Source of the DNA: Acanthococcus lagerstroemiae
Lineage: Eukaryota > Arthropoda > Insecta > Hemiptera > Eriococcidae
Assembly: GCA_031841125.1 (NCBI GenBank)
Contig: CM063106.1
Coordinates: forward strand, 14,756,001 to 14,820,000
Reading direction: 5' to 3'
DNA length: 64,000 bases
The stretch's first letter is position 1. Each line of letters opens with the position of its first letter. The position numbers and the translations under genes are program-made. The notes below the pieces were generated by a model that saw nothing but the letters and a program-made list of their open reading frames with translations, had not been told where the DNA came from and searched no databases. Of this stretch, positions 1 to 9,690 are shown one piece after another.

Positions 1-108
1 GTTATCAGGTCGACATCGACTTTTGGACAGAATTCCACATTGAAATCAAAACACAATTTAATCTAGACGTCGATGTTGACACAGTTTCTCGATTTTTGTA
101 TCGAATTC
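1..108. repeat. Partial unit of a degenerate tandem repeat
   Basis: The sequence is built from words such as TCGACATCGACTTTTGG and GTCGATGTTGACA, which recur at 1090-1220 and 1740-1830. It looks like the end of one unit of the array at 931-1890, cut off by the window edge on the left and by a TIR element on the right. No coding potential is seen. Confidence 0.55.
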
Positions 109-930
109 GTCGCGTTTCGGGACCGCGGTGGTCAACGAGACGCGACAATGGCGCCTTAACAGAGATGAACCGGGTCGCTCTACCATGCATGGCACTGAAG
201 TACCAGCGATCCAACTCGGGCAAGCTAATTGCGACAAGCTATTTCTGCTATTTCGCTGGTTTTGCTATTCTTCGCTATCTCTTCACCTCTTCAGCGAGTG
301 CCTGGAAATCGGAGCACCTCCTGATTTCTTCCTCAACACTTCAGCGAATACGTGGAAGCCCAGAGCACCCTGATTCCTCCCGCAACTCTTCGGCGTACCT
401 GGAAGCCAGCGCACCTCGGTTTCCTCCTCAACCCTTCGGTGAATGCTTGAAAGTCACCGCACCCCTATTCCTCTCTCACTCTTGGGCGCGCTTCCTGGAA
501 ATCAGTGAACCCCCAGTCTCCTCCAACTGCTTGTCCCCGTTGTCGCGATCAACAATTGGGAGTAACCTCTTCTCGGTGTAGACTATATTTCGTTGTGCAT
601 ATTGGTAGTGCCTTGATTGAGGAGCCTTTTGTGGTTCCCTCTGTATATGTATACATTTCGCCTTCATCCGCGATATTCAATGTACTCATAACGTAACTTT
701 TATAATTTGTAAAATAGTAGCCGTCCTCGTTTCCGCCGTCCGCGCATTTTAGTTCGTACCCTTTGTTTCCCTGTGTAAACGCTAATTCGTCGAATGCAAC
801 TATCTCTAAATCAACTCCCTGTGTCTACGCTCCCGTACGGTACGTTGTGAGGTAACCCATCGCGACTCCATCAACCACGTTCCCCCGGAAAGCGCGTCTT
901 GCTATGGCCCCCGCGGTCCTGAAACGCGAC
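109..930. mobile_element. Non-autonomous TIR DNA transposon, 822 bp
   Basis: The left end GTCGCGTTTCGGGACCGCGG (109-128) is matched in inverse orientation by 911-930 with one mismatch over 20 bp. The element interrupts the tandem repeat that lies on both sides. Near-identical words GTATCGAATTCG (left) and GTATCTAATTCG (right) flank it and could be a diverged target duplication, but they do not sit flush with the TIRs. There is no transposase; the interior holds a ~48 bp minisatellite. The superfamily cannot be assigned from the termini alone. Confidence 0.65.
289..520. repeat. Minisatellite, about 5 units of 46-50 bp
   Basis: Units begin with CTTCAGCGAGTG-like words at about 289, 339, 388, 434 and 481, each followed by a TGGAA-containing stretch, a GCACC word and a pyrimidine-rich stretch. 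The array sits inside the TIR element at 109-930 and is more GC-rich than its surroundings. A reading frame crosses it, but the changing unit length (46-50) argues against coding. Confidence 0.7.
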
Positions 931-1890
931 AAATTGTGTATCTAATTCGATCGCAATATCGTGGTGAAATAGTGACGGACTTGACGTGTCGGCTTCTGTT
1001 TTGAAGGCACCCTTAAAACGCAGCCAATATAAAAATCAATTCTTTTGTAGACATTCAAAATCCGTTGTTTTTTCCATAAGACATTGCGATGGAATTTGAT
1101 ACAAAGTTTGATACAAAATCAAGTTCCCATACCAACATCGACTTTTGGAAATCTATATCAAAGTCGACGCATAATTTGATACAGAAGTCTATCCACAGTC
1201 GATGTCGACATGGTGACTTGATCTGTATATTGAGTATCAAATCTGACCAGTATATCGGGGCGAAAAAATGACGGATCTTAACTATTTACTTTTGTTTTCA
1301 CGGAGTTTCGCCTACTAGCCCTTAGGACACCGTCGATACAAGGATCGATTCTTTCGTCGATATTCAACATTTATCAGTGTCTTGAGCTAATCTTCTCGAA
1401 TTTAATGCTAAATTCGATATAAAAATTAAGTTACAATTTTGATATTGACTTTTAAATGAAACTTTACACCAAAATCTATGCAAAATTTGATTCAGAATTC
1501 TATCCAAAACTCAATGTTAGCATGGTACTTTGATTACTCGATTTTTTTTTTTAAATTGAATTCTGTAGTAAAAATACCGTTACAATGTGATATGAAAAAA
1601 TGACAGATTTGATAAGTTGACTTTTGTTTGGAGGGTAGAACTTCACCAACAAACCTTAAAATATGGTCTATACAAAAATCGGTTCTTTCACTAAAATTTA
1701 ACATCCATAAGTTTTTTGACACAATACTGTTGTTGAATTTGATACAAAAATCGAGTTACCATGTCGTCATTGATTTTCAGTTGGAATTCTACATTAAAGT
1801 CGATGCACAGTTCGATACACAATTCGATGTTGTTATGATAACATCCCATTTAACCACAATGCCGTACTGAAAAAGTGATGGATTTTTTTT
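931..1890. repeat. Degenerate tandem array, ~300-335 bp units, about three copies
   Basis: Landmarks recur in order: a GACGGA(T/C)TT word followed by TTTTGTTT, then AAAATCGATTCTTT, a CATTGTTTTTT word, AATTTGATACAAAAATC, GTTACCATGT and TCGACTTTTGG. They appear near 970-1265, 1266-1600 and 1610-1880. Divergence is high, so the array is old. No protein-coding signal is seen. Confidence 0.6.
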
Positions 1891-2950
1891 TTTGTTTAAA
1901 AGGAAGAAAGCAGAGAAGTCGATCCCTCCCTGAAAATTTTCAAATTAAATAAATGAAAAAGAAAAAATACTGTTGAAACGATATTTGCGTGTGAAGTGTA
2001 GCTAGATAGAAAAATAACTTTTTGAGTTCAGTCAATTAAGAAGTCACTTTTGCCTCAATACTGACAGCCCACAAAAGTGTTTGCGATTGAAGTTCTGCCA
2101 TCACGAATTCAATCTAGTCAACTACTGAGCAAAAATTTTCAAGATCGATAGCAAGAAAAAAAGAAGTTTCGCTTATGAAATCTCGCTCAAGAAACCAATT
2201 TTATAAACTACCAACTAAACAATTCACTTAATATTAAAAAATAAAAAAATAAAAAATATAGACGTTTGTGCTAACAGGGAAATCAATTTATTATGCCAGC
2301 GAATGTGTGTTTTTAAAATTATCAGAAGTGATCAAAATTTATCGATAGAAAGAGAAAACAGAGGAAAGAGGTTCACATTTTGACGCCGATTTTGCCTGCT
2401 ATCCAGTATCTACTGAACCTTTTCAAAATAGAAAAAGTTTTTAACCTTTGAAGTTTTTCCAACTGTGAACTTGATTTTTCCCACCCTTAAAGGTGTCTAA
2501 GTTTGATGAGAAAACCGGTTATTACTTTGGTAGTTTTGTTAACTGGAAAACTAATTTTACTCAACACTGAAAATCGTGCAAGTCAATAATGAAAGTATAC
2601 TCCATAGGAATCCGATTTTTCCAACTAAATAATATAAGAAATTTAAAAAAAAACCAAAAAAAAACCACAAGCGTCTTTAATTTGAGTATAAAGTTATGCT
2701 TTCCTTAATTTGCGACTCGATTTTTCCTTCGACGACAAAAACTCTAATAATGGACAAAATGATGATATGTAAAAAAAATGTACACGAACAATGTTCACTT
2801 TTAAAGGTTTCTCGATCCAAAGGTTGACTAAAATTTTCAAAATCAGCAAACAAAATCACAAAATATTTATTTTTGGATTGGTATTTATGCTAACTAGGAA
2901 CCCGATGATGAATATTTAAAAAATTGATTTTGAAGTGTGTAAAAAAAGAA
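1891..2950. other. Noncoding AT-rich stretch
   Basis: No convincing reading frame. Phrases such as TTTTTCCAACTGTGAACTTGATTTTT and AAAATTTTCAA recur loosely, which suggests another very decayed tandem array, but I could not define a unit. Nothing else is recognised up to the R1-like remnant. Confidence 0.4.
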
Positions 2951-3184
2951 ATAAGCTAGGTCGCTAGGGTCGGCAATTCAGCTGAAGTCTGGGCGGCTAT
3001 TCCACTAACCTACTTCGAACAAAAAGTAAGATCGCACTTGGACGCTGTTAAGTGTAAGGGAACCATGTAGAAACTATATGATATAGCGTTTACTGATAAG
3101 CGCTGATCAACGTGAGTACACATTTGAGAATCGGGGGGGGGGGGGCAATTCTGAAAAATTCTACTTTTGTACAGCCCACCCACC

Positions 3185-4194
3185 TTTGTCCTGAAAGGTG
3201 TGGAGATTGGACTCTGTACAGCCCTGAAGTACCTGGGGCTGTGGTTCGACGGGAAGTTGCATTTCCAAGAGCACTTTCAACGGGCAGCTGAAAAGGCGGA
3301 TCGAGTAGCCAAACAGCCGTCCCGTGTCTGATGTCGAACCTAGGGGGGCCAAGAGAGCAGCGAAGTAGGATGTACGTAAACATCATCATGTCGGTCCTCC
3401 TATACGGGGCGCCAGTATTCACCGACGCCATCGATATACCATACAGGAGAGCGGAGATGGAGAAGATCCAGCGAAAAGCCGCGATGAGGTGTGTCAGTGC
3501 GTACCGCACTGTTTCTTCGGATGCAGTAGGCGTATTATCGCGTATACCGCCGATCGAACTCAGGGTCGGCGAACTTGAGGCGGTATACGGTGCGAAGAAA
3601 AAAGCGAAGACAAAACGGGAGGGACTTCGGGTCAAGCGAGTCATCCAGCAGGACACGCTTCGGAAGTGGAAGAACGCGCCCGCCTATTCGACCAAGGGCG
3701 AGTGGACCCAAGCGCTGATACGCGACCTCGGCGGATGGGTAGGAAGATCGCACGGAGAGCAGAACTTCCACCTTACCCAAGTACTGAGCGGCCACGGGTA
3801 CTTCGGCACTTACCTACATCGGATGTCGATAGCGCCTAGCCCCGTGCGCGCGCACTGTGATTGAGGGGCGGAGGATACACCTTCGCACACCCTGTTCGCG
3901 TGTGAGGCCTGGGTGCAGGAGAGGCGCGGGACGGCCACAACAGCGGTCGATCCCGGCGGAGGAAGAAGAAGAGGAAACATCAACGACGACGACGGCGTGA
4001 TGAGCCGTCTCGCGCTGAACACCCTGGTTCCGGAGATGATGATGAAGAACGGAAGCGGTTGGAACCGGGTGTCGGCCTTTGTCTTGGCCATCATGAAGAA
4101 GAAGATGCAGACAGAGTGGTCGAAACAAAGGGCCGGCGATTTATCAAGCTCGGCCGACATCTTTGAACAGCAGGAGAACTCTGTACTATCGTAG
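3185..4194 (+). pseudogene. R1-like non-LTR retrotransposon, 3' end of the RT ORF (degraded)
   Basis: The first segment (3185-3330) reads a thumb-type RT motif, ALKYLGLWFDGKLHF, and ends at a TGA. After a frame change the reading continues from 3331 with SVLLYGAPVF, typical of the region after RT in R1/Jockey ORF2, then a long basic stretch. The C-terminal zinc knuckle follows: CD, a TGA at 3862-3864, then GAEDTPSHTLFACEAW. The TGA stands where the second Cys of the CCHC motif (usually CxxC) is expected, so it looks like a Cys-to-stop change. The frame stays open to a TAG at 4192-4194. The endonuclease and RT core are missing, so the copy is 5' truncated. A poly-G run (about 3137-3146) lies just before it. 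Family-level assignment to R1 is inferred from the knuckle and context. Confidence 0.75.
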
Positions 4195-4568
4195 AAGAGC
4201 AGCTGCAGCTGCGTTGCGGGCCCACCGGTAGGGCTCATCCGTCGTCACCACCTGCCTGCGTCGACACACGGACCAAGATGAGGAGGTGAGGGGTGAGTGA
4301 AGAGATGCAGCGCACTCGGCCGTGGGGGACCTGAATTCTAGGCGAGCGCTTAGGGAGTGCGGACCTCGGTCAGTAGGGAACCCCATGGTGGCCTTGGTAG
4401 GACGCGCGCACCGTTGCGGCACGTAGAAATGGGGGCTCAGGCCTGGCCCCAAGGCGTCCCTCGAGTCGCTGATGCGATACTCGAAAGGGTAGTTTCCGGG
4501 GCCGGGGGTGCGGTGTCATAGGGGCCACTTTGGCATGCGTGCATCGCCATACGTCCCACCACACCATA
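4195..4568 (+). mobile_element. 3' UTR of the R1-like element
   Basis: GC-rich, non-coding sequence following the R1-like ORF. Its last ~190 bp (about 4380-4568) match 54896-55090, and earlier parts match 48193-48432 and about 29395-29450, all on the plus strand. The shared end is ...CGTCCCACCACACCATA. No poly(A) or short-repeat tail follows; minus-strand RT sequence starts immediately. The recurrence identifies it as the mobile 3' end of this family. Confidence 0.75.
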
Positions 4569-4941
4569 TGATATTCTATACTCGAAACCTCCTCCATTCC
4601 ATTGAAAATGCTTTCCAAATTAATACTCCTTTCAGCTAATGAGACAATATCATATGCAAACCTGAACATCTTTACTCGCTCTCCATGCATGGTAACATCT
4701 GCTTCACATTTTTCTTCTATTTTTTTTATGGGCCACTCTATGTACAGATTAAATAATACTGGAGATAAGGAGCACCTCTGGCTTACACATTTTGCTATAC
4801 TAGCCTCCGCTTTTTCTTCTTCTATTCTTAATGTGGCTTTCTGTCCTTTATATATAAGTTTAAAATATCTTTTTTAGAATGTCAAACATTTTATCCCATT
4901 CAAGACTGTCAAAAGCTTTTTCAATATCAACAAATCCCATG
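4569..4941 (-). pseudogene. Non-LTR RT remnant, RT palm and downstream part
   Basis: Read on the minus strand this is the continuation of the RT remnant at 6764-7905. It carries GFVDIEKAFDSLEWDKMF (RT motif with catalytic Asp), then a frame-broken QRCSLSPVLFNLYIEW segment, then VKMFRFAYDIVSLAE. The last corresponds to the FADD box, but the first Asp is Tyr here, so the active site is destroyed. It ends abruptly where the R1 3' tail begins. The family looks like the EN/RT non-LTR group common in insects. Several frameshifts and stops show long inactivity. Confidence 0.75.
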
Positions 4942-4943
4942 TA

Positions 4944-6761
4944 CAGTGTGGAACAGATCATCACGCAACATAGGAAAGTCCCACAAAGCGCACGTTGATG
5001 TGTAACACTGTGGAAAACTTCGTACTGGTGCAAATCAACACGTAACATTACGCTAGTTTGAAATAATTTAATCGAAAATGTTTGAAAAAAAGAAAAACCG
5101 ATAATTTCGGAAGAATCTCAACGGAAAACTTTAGAAAAAATCTCCAATGTTTCCCAAAGAATTTCATAAAAATTTTTCGAGAAAATCTTTCGCTAATTTT
5201 TGAAGAATAATAGGAATAATTGCAGGAAAAAACTACGACGGTTTTTAAAGGATTTTATCAACAAATTTCAGGTAAAATGTTCTCTGAAGAATTTAATCGA
5301 AAATCGAGAAAAATCTTCGGGAAAAATCTTTGATGACCGGGAATTTTATCTAAAATTTTTGGAGAAAACATTCCGATAATTTCCCAAGAATCTCTTCGAA
5401 CATCTTATTTAGGAAAAATGTCCAATGTTTTCTAACGAATTTCTTTAAAAATCTTCGGGAAAATTTTCCGATAATTTTTGAAGAATTTCGTAGGAAATAT
5501 TCGGGGGAACTCTGATGGTTTGAAGAATTTTATGAAAAATCATCAGAAAGAATGTTCGATGATCTCCGAAGAATTTCATCAAATATCTTCGGGAAAATTT
5601 CTAACAATTTTTAAGGAATTTTGTGGGAAACTTTCAGAAAAAATTTCCGATAATTTCCGAAGAATCTCATGGGAAATCTTTGGAAAAATTTCCAATGTTT
5701 TCCAAAAAATTTCATCAAAATCCTTCGAGAAAATTTCCTGATTGTTTTTGAAGAATTTCATGGAAATATTCGGGGGAAAACTCCGATGGTTTTTGAAGAA
5801 TTTTTATTAGACAATCTTCAGGAAAAATGTTCGATGATCTCCGAAAAATCTCATCGAGAATCCTCGGGAACAATATCCGATGATTTTAAGAAATATCATC
5901 GGAAAGTATTGGAAAAAATTTCCGTTCATTTTCGAAGTTTTTTTATCGGAAATCTTAAAGAATATCTGAAATTTCCCGAAGATTTTCAATGAATTCTTCG
6001 GAGATCATCGAACATTTTTCCTGAAGATTGTTTACTAAAAAATCTTCAAAAACCATCGGAGTTTTTCCCCGAATATTTCCAAATGAAATTCTTCAAATAT
6101 CATTGGAAAATTTTCTCGAAGGATTTTGATGAAATTTTTTTGGAAAACATTGGAAACTTTTTCAAAGATTTCCTATGAGAATCTTAGGAAATTATCGGAA
6201 ATTTTTTCTAAAAATTTCCTACGAAATTCCTTAAAAATTGTTAAGAAATTGTCCCGAAGATACCCGAAGATTTAAAAAAAAAATTATTTGGAAAACATTG
6301 GACATTTTTCCAAAAGATGTTCAAAGAGATTCTTCGGAAAGTATCGGAATTTTCTTCTCCAAAAATTTTAGATGAAATTCCTGGTCATCAAACGAAGATT
6401 TTTCTCGATTTTCAATGAAATTCTTCGGAGAACATTTTACCTGAAATTTGTTGATAAAATCTTTTAAAAACCGTCGTAGTTTTTTCCCAGTTCCTATTAT
6501 TCTTCAAAAATTAGCGAAAGATTTTCTCGACAAATTTTTATGAAATTCTTTGGGAAACATTGGAGATTTTTTTAAAAGATTTCCGTTGAGATTCTTCCAA
6601 AATAATCGGTTTTCTTTTTTCAAACATTTTCGATGAAATTATTTCAAACTAGCGTAATGTTGCGTGTAGCTTTGCACCAGTACGACGTTTTCCACAGTGG
6701 TACACATCAACGTGCGCTTTATGGGACTTTCCTATGTTGCGTGATGATCTGTTCCACACTG
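4944..6761. mobile_element. Foldback DNA transposon with long inverted arms, 1818 bp
   Basis: The left end CAGTGTGGAACAGATCATCA is mirrored exactly by the right end ...TGATGATCTGTTCCACACTG. Both ends are flanked by TA (4942-4943 and 6762-6763). The similarity continues inward through almost the whole element, for example 5813-5846 against 5994-6031, giving arms of about 870 and 730 bp around a short centre. TA duplication plus CAGTG termini fits the Tc1/mariner group, but no transposase is present. Removing the element with one TA joins the two halves of an RT remnant, which confirms the boundaries. Short reading frames in the arms are repeat artefacts. Confidence 0.85.
5130..5800. repeat. 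Direct ~271 bp repeats inside the foldback arm
   Basis: The word TCCAATGTTTTC recurs near 5148, 5420 and 5690, and between these points the order TTTCCGATAATTT, GAAGAATTT, ATATTCGGGGG, GTTCGATGATCTCCGAA is repeated. The left arm is therefore about 2.5 direct copies of a ~271 bp unit, and the right arm carries the same in inverse order. Confidence 0.65.
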
Positions 6762-6763
6762 TA

Positions 6764-7905
6764 TGTATCCTGCCCCTTTTTGAGTCTCCCGTCTTCAATT
6801 AATCTCACAGCTAACACTGCTTCGCTAGTACCTCTACTTTTTCTAAATCCAAACTGATCATCTCCTAATTCTGCATCTATTCTATTCTCAATTCTCTAGT
6901 AAATTCTCCTGGTTAATATTTTTGACGCATGCGAAAGAAGACTAATTGTTCGATAATTTTCACACCTATCTACTACTGCTTTTTTTGGTATAGTTACAAT
7001 AGCACTCTTTTAAAAGTCCTCAGGCATTTCCCCTTTATCATAAATATAACATACCAATTTGTACAATTTATGAAGTACATATTCTCCTAAGTTCTGTAAT
7101 AATTCGGCTGGTATCTCAACCACTCCTGCAGCTTTCCCTTTTCTTTCAATCTCTCAATGCTTTGTCAAATTCACCTATTATAATTGAGTCTCTCCTCTTA
7201 TCTTCTTCCACATCTTCCACCCTCTCCATTTTATCTCTTCATCACCATTATTACTATACAAATAGTCTTTCTACATACTCTACCACCTTTTAACTTTTTC
7301 TTCCTTCTTTCTCCAAAATCCATTTTTACTTTTCTGTAGGTCAGTTCTATTTGCCCTTTATTTATAAATTCTTTTCGCTTATCACTTTTTTCTTTCATCC
7401 ATTCCTCCTTTGCCTTTCTACACTCTCTCTTTATTTCATTCCTTAACTTTTGATAAGCTAATCTACCTTCCTTATCGTTTGCATTCTTATATTTCCTTCG
7501 TCCATCCATCTTTCTAAGGATTTCCTCCTTCATCCATGGTTTATTTTCTTTTCTCTTTATTTTACCCCACTCTTCCTCTACACTGTTAATTTTCTGTGTT
7601 TTTTTTCAGCCTCTAATTCTAATACAATATCCTCTTGATATTTCTCCCTGGTATTCATATTTTCCAACTTTTGCAAATTCCATCTTTTTACCCCTTGTTT
7701 TCTATCCACTTTCTCCAATTTAAGCCTGCATTTCATAACTACCAAGTTATGATCACTGTCAATATCGGTTCCCGTATAAGTTTTACAGTCTAATATTTGA
7801 TTCCTAAATTGTTTTGTAAAATGATATCATCAATTTTATATCCACCATCATTACCTAGACTCTTCCATGTATACCTTCTTCTATAATTATTTTTTAATTG
7901 AGTAT
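6764..7905 (-). pseudogene. Non-LTR retrotransposon remnant: endonuclease C-terminus to RT N-terminus
   Basis: On the minus strand the order from high to low coordinate is: an AP-endonuclease C-terminal segment (RRYTWKSLGNDGG, then DIDSDHNLVVMKC with the SDH catalytic motif near 7750); the basic linker WMKEEILRKMDGRRKYKN (about 7530); RT blocks AAGVVEIPAELLQNLG, then FGFRKSRGTSEAVLAV near 6840. The RT continues at 4941-4569 beyond the foldback insertion. Stops and frameshifts occur in most segments, for example near 7140-7230. The 5' part of the endonuclease is missing. The motif order is that of insect endonuclease-reverse transcriptase non-LTR elements; the exact clade is not determined here. 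Confidence 0.8.
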
Positions 7906-7926
7906 TTCCTATAGGGGTATAATAAA

Positions 7927-8090
7927 TTGAACGGAAGGGAAATGAGCTTTTGACGGAAGAAATTGTAACCTAAAATAATCCCAATCAACAGGAAAAAAAT
8001 GAGCTTTTAACGGAAGAAATTGTCATCTAAAATAATCCAAATCAACAGAAGAAAAATGAGCTTTTAATGGAAGAAATTGTATGTGAGTTA
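7927..8090. repeat. Tandem repeat, 57 bp x about 2.8
   Basis: AATGAGCTTTT occurs at 7941, 7998 and 8055, each followed by a GGAAGAAATTGT word and an AATAATCC(A/C)AATCAACAG stretch. It abuts the 5' truncation point of the RT remnant and is well conserved between units, so it is younger than that remnant. Confidence 0.8.
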
Positions 8091-8351
8091 CTGTTAGCAA
8101 AAGTACCCTAACTTTAACTTTCATCACTTTACGACGTCACTGAAAATCGGTTTAATCAGCTGATTGTTAACGTTCGTTTGTTATCTGAATGGATTTTTAT
8201 GTCTTCGATTGTTGATTGAGCAAGTGTATGTGTGATTTAAATCTGTCTTCGATCATTATGGATAATTATCATCAACTTCGACGACCTTGGCGCCTCTACA
8301 TGTACGTGTCCTATATTCCTAAAGAAATTGGTTTTCAAACACTGTCTCGGG

Positions 8352-8465
8352 ATGAAGGTACGCCTCGGGCTTGTACAAGTTCCTCGAGAGGCAAAGGCAA
8401 TCCCTCTAGGTCAAAAGAGGAAGCGAGGGCGTCCTAAACAAGCGAGGCGCGCACTACTGTTGTAG
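8352..8465 (+). pseudogene. Possible transposase-tail remnant with GRP-rich basic motif
   Basis: A 37-codon frame ends in IPLGQKRKRGRPKQARRALL and a TAG. The KRGRP (AT-hook-like) stretch followed by a K/A/R/L-rich end resembles, from memory, the C-terminal tails of insect MULE/FLYWCH-type transposase proteins. No catalytic domain is visible upstream and the ATG may be fortuitous. This is only a suggestion; it could also be an unrelated reading frame. Confidence 0.25.
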
Positions 8466-9459
8466 GAGAGAAGACTTCATGTACTTACACAACGTGCAAA
8501 TTTTTTAAATATTAAAACGTGCAAATTAAAAAAAAATTGTGTAACCATTTTCCCTTTTGTGGGTAATATAGACTTACCGTTTATTTATTTATTTTTTTCA
8601 TTCTGGGTCTCATTTTATTCTTCCGTTACACCTACTTTTTCAGGTTTAATAACTTTTTCTTCTGTGAATGTTCGAAAAAATTCCGTCATTTCCCCCTTGT
8701 CTTCCGTGCGATTAAATCACACCCTTTCCTATAACTATATAAATAAGTTATACCTACTTCGCACAAAACTAGCTAAGTAATCCTTTACCACGATCATTCT
8801 ACAGAAAGGAGACACTCGCATGATTCTTCACTCATGATGAAAACACCGTTTGCCTCACATCTCGATACCTCATTAGGTTTTCAGTTTCTGATAACGTTCT
8901 CATTCGCTCGATTACAAGTAATTTTTCATTTAATTTGTTACAGGAAAAGGTACGCAGTAAGGAATCTACCTATTTCAGTGTACGACTGTGCTTTCCCCTT
9001 CAAGAGCTGGAACGAAGTCGGTAGTGCACATTAAATACACATTCTGAATTCATCTAACATTTTGCAATCACATTCCGAAACCAGGAATTTGTATTCGATT
9101 TCGACATAAACTTCTGTAACAGATTCGATAACAATGATAAATGCTTTTCAACTTTTCCATTTTATAGAATGTGTTTAGTTCGTCCGCTACACCAACTTAC
9201 AGGAACAGAAAATGTAAATAAGTCGAAGAGATAATCGGATTGTTGACTGCCAGGGGTAACGTAAGCGTCGGGTCGGGAAAAAAAATCGAGTAATGTGTGT
9301 ATTTATCTGCGGTTAGAATAAAAACGGCGTGTGTGTGTGAAAAGTAAGGTGAAAAATGTTAAACGGCATTAGTATTCGCGCGAAAGCCGAAATTTACGAA
9401 ACGGATTTTCTCCTCGAACCTGGGCAAGGTGAACGAAAAGAAAATTCCCCAGTTAACCA
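8466..9459. other. Noncoding stretch
   Basis: AT-rich sequence with short frames only. A low-complexity TTTATTTATTTATTTTTT segment lies near 8578-8600. No repeat family or gene is recognised. Confidence 0.4.
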
Positions 9460-9690
9460 ATGGTGGGTCTTGAAAAATGTTTATTTTTGACACATGATCC
9501 AACCGAACTTCTGGAAGATAAGAAAGTAGGTGAAAAAATAGTTAAAGTCTATGAAAAGGGCGGCAAACGCGCGAAAAGCGTCTGCGTGTCTCCGCCTTTC
9601 CGTCAAAAGAGGCATTTACAGACGCCTTGGCTGGCAAATGTTGTGATTGCGCTTCTGGACGCTTTTCAGTGCCGTTTCGAATTCGGGTGA
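9460..9690 (+). other. Unrecognised 76-codon frame, possible exon
   Basis: The frame runs from an ATG through a mildly GC-richer segment (9555-9680) to a TGA. The end AATTCGG|GTGAGA resembles a splice donor. The product is basic in the middle (YEKGGKRAKS) with a short hydrophobic stretch (LANVVIALLDAF). I do not recognise it, and there is no independent evidence of translation. Most likely non-coding. Confidence 0.15.

Noticed and set aside
5478..5992. Several frames of 60-107 codons within the foldback arms
   Set aside because: Products of the ~271 bp repeat and of the inverted arms; Phe/Lys/Ser-rich on both strands.
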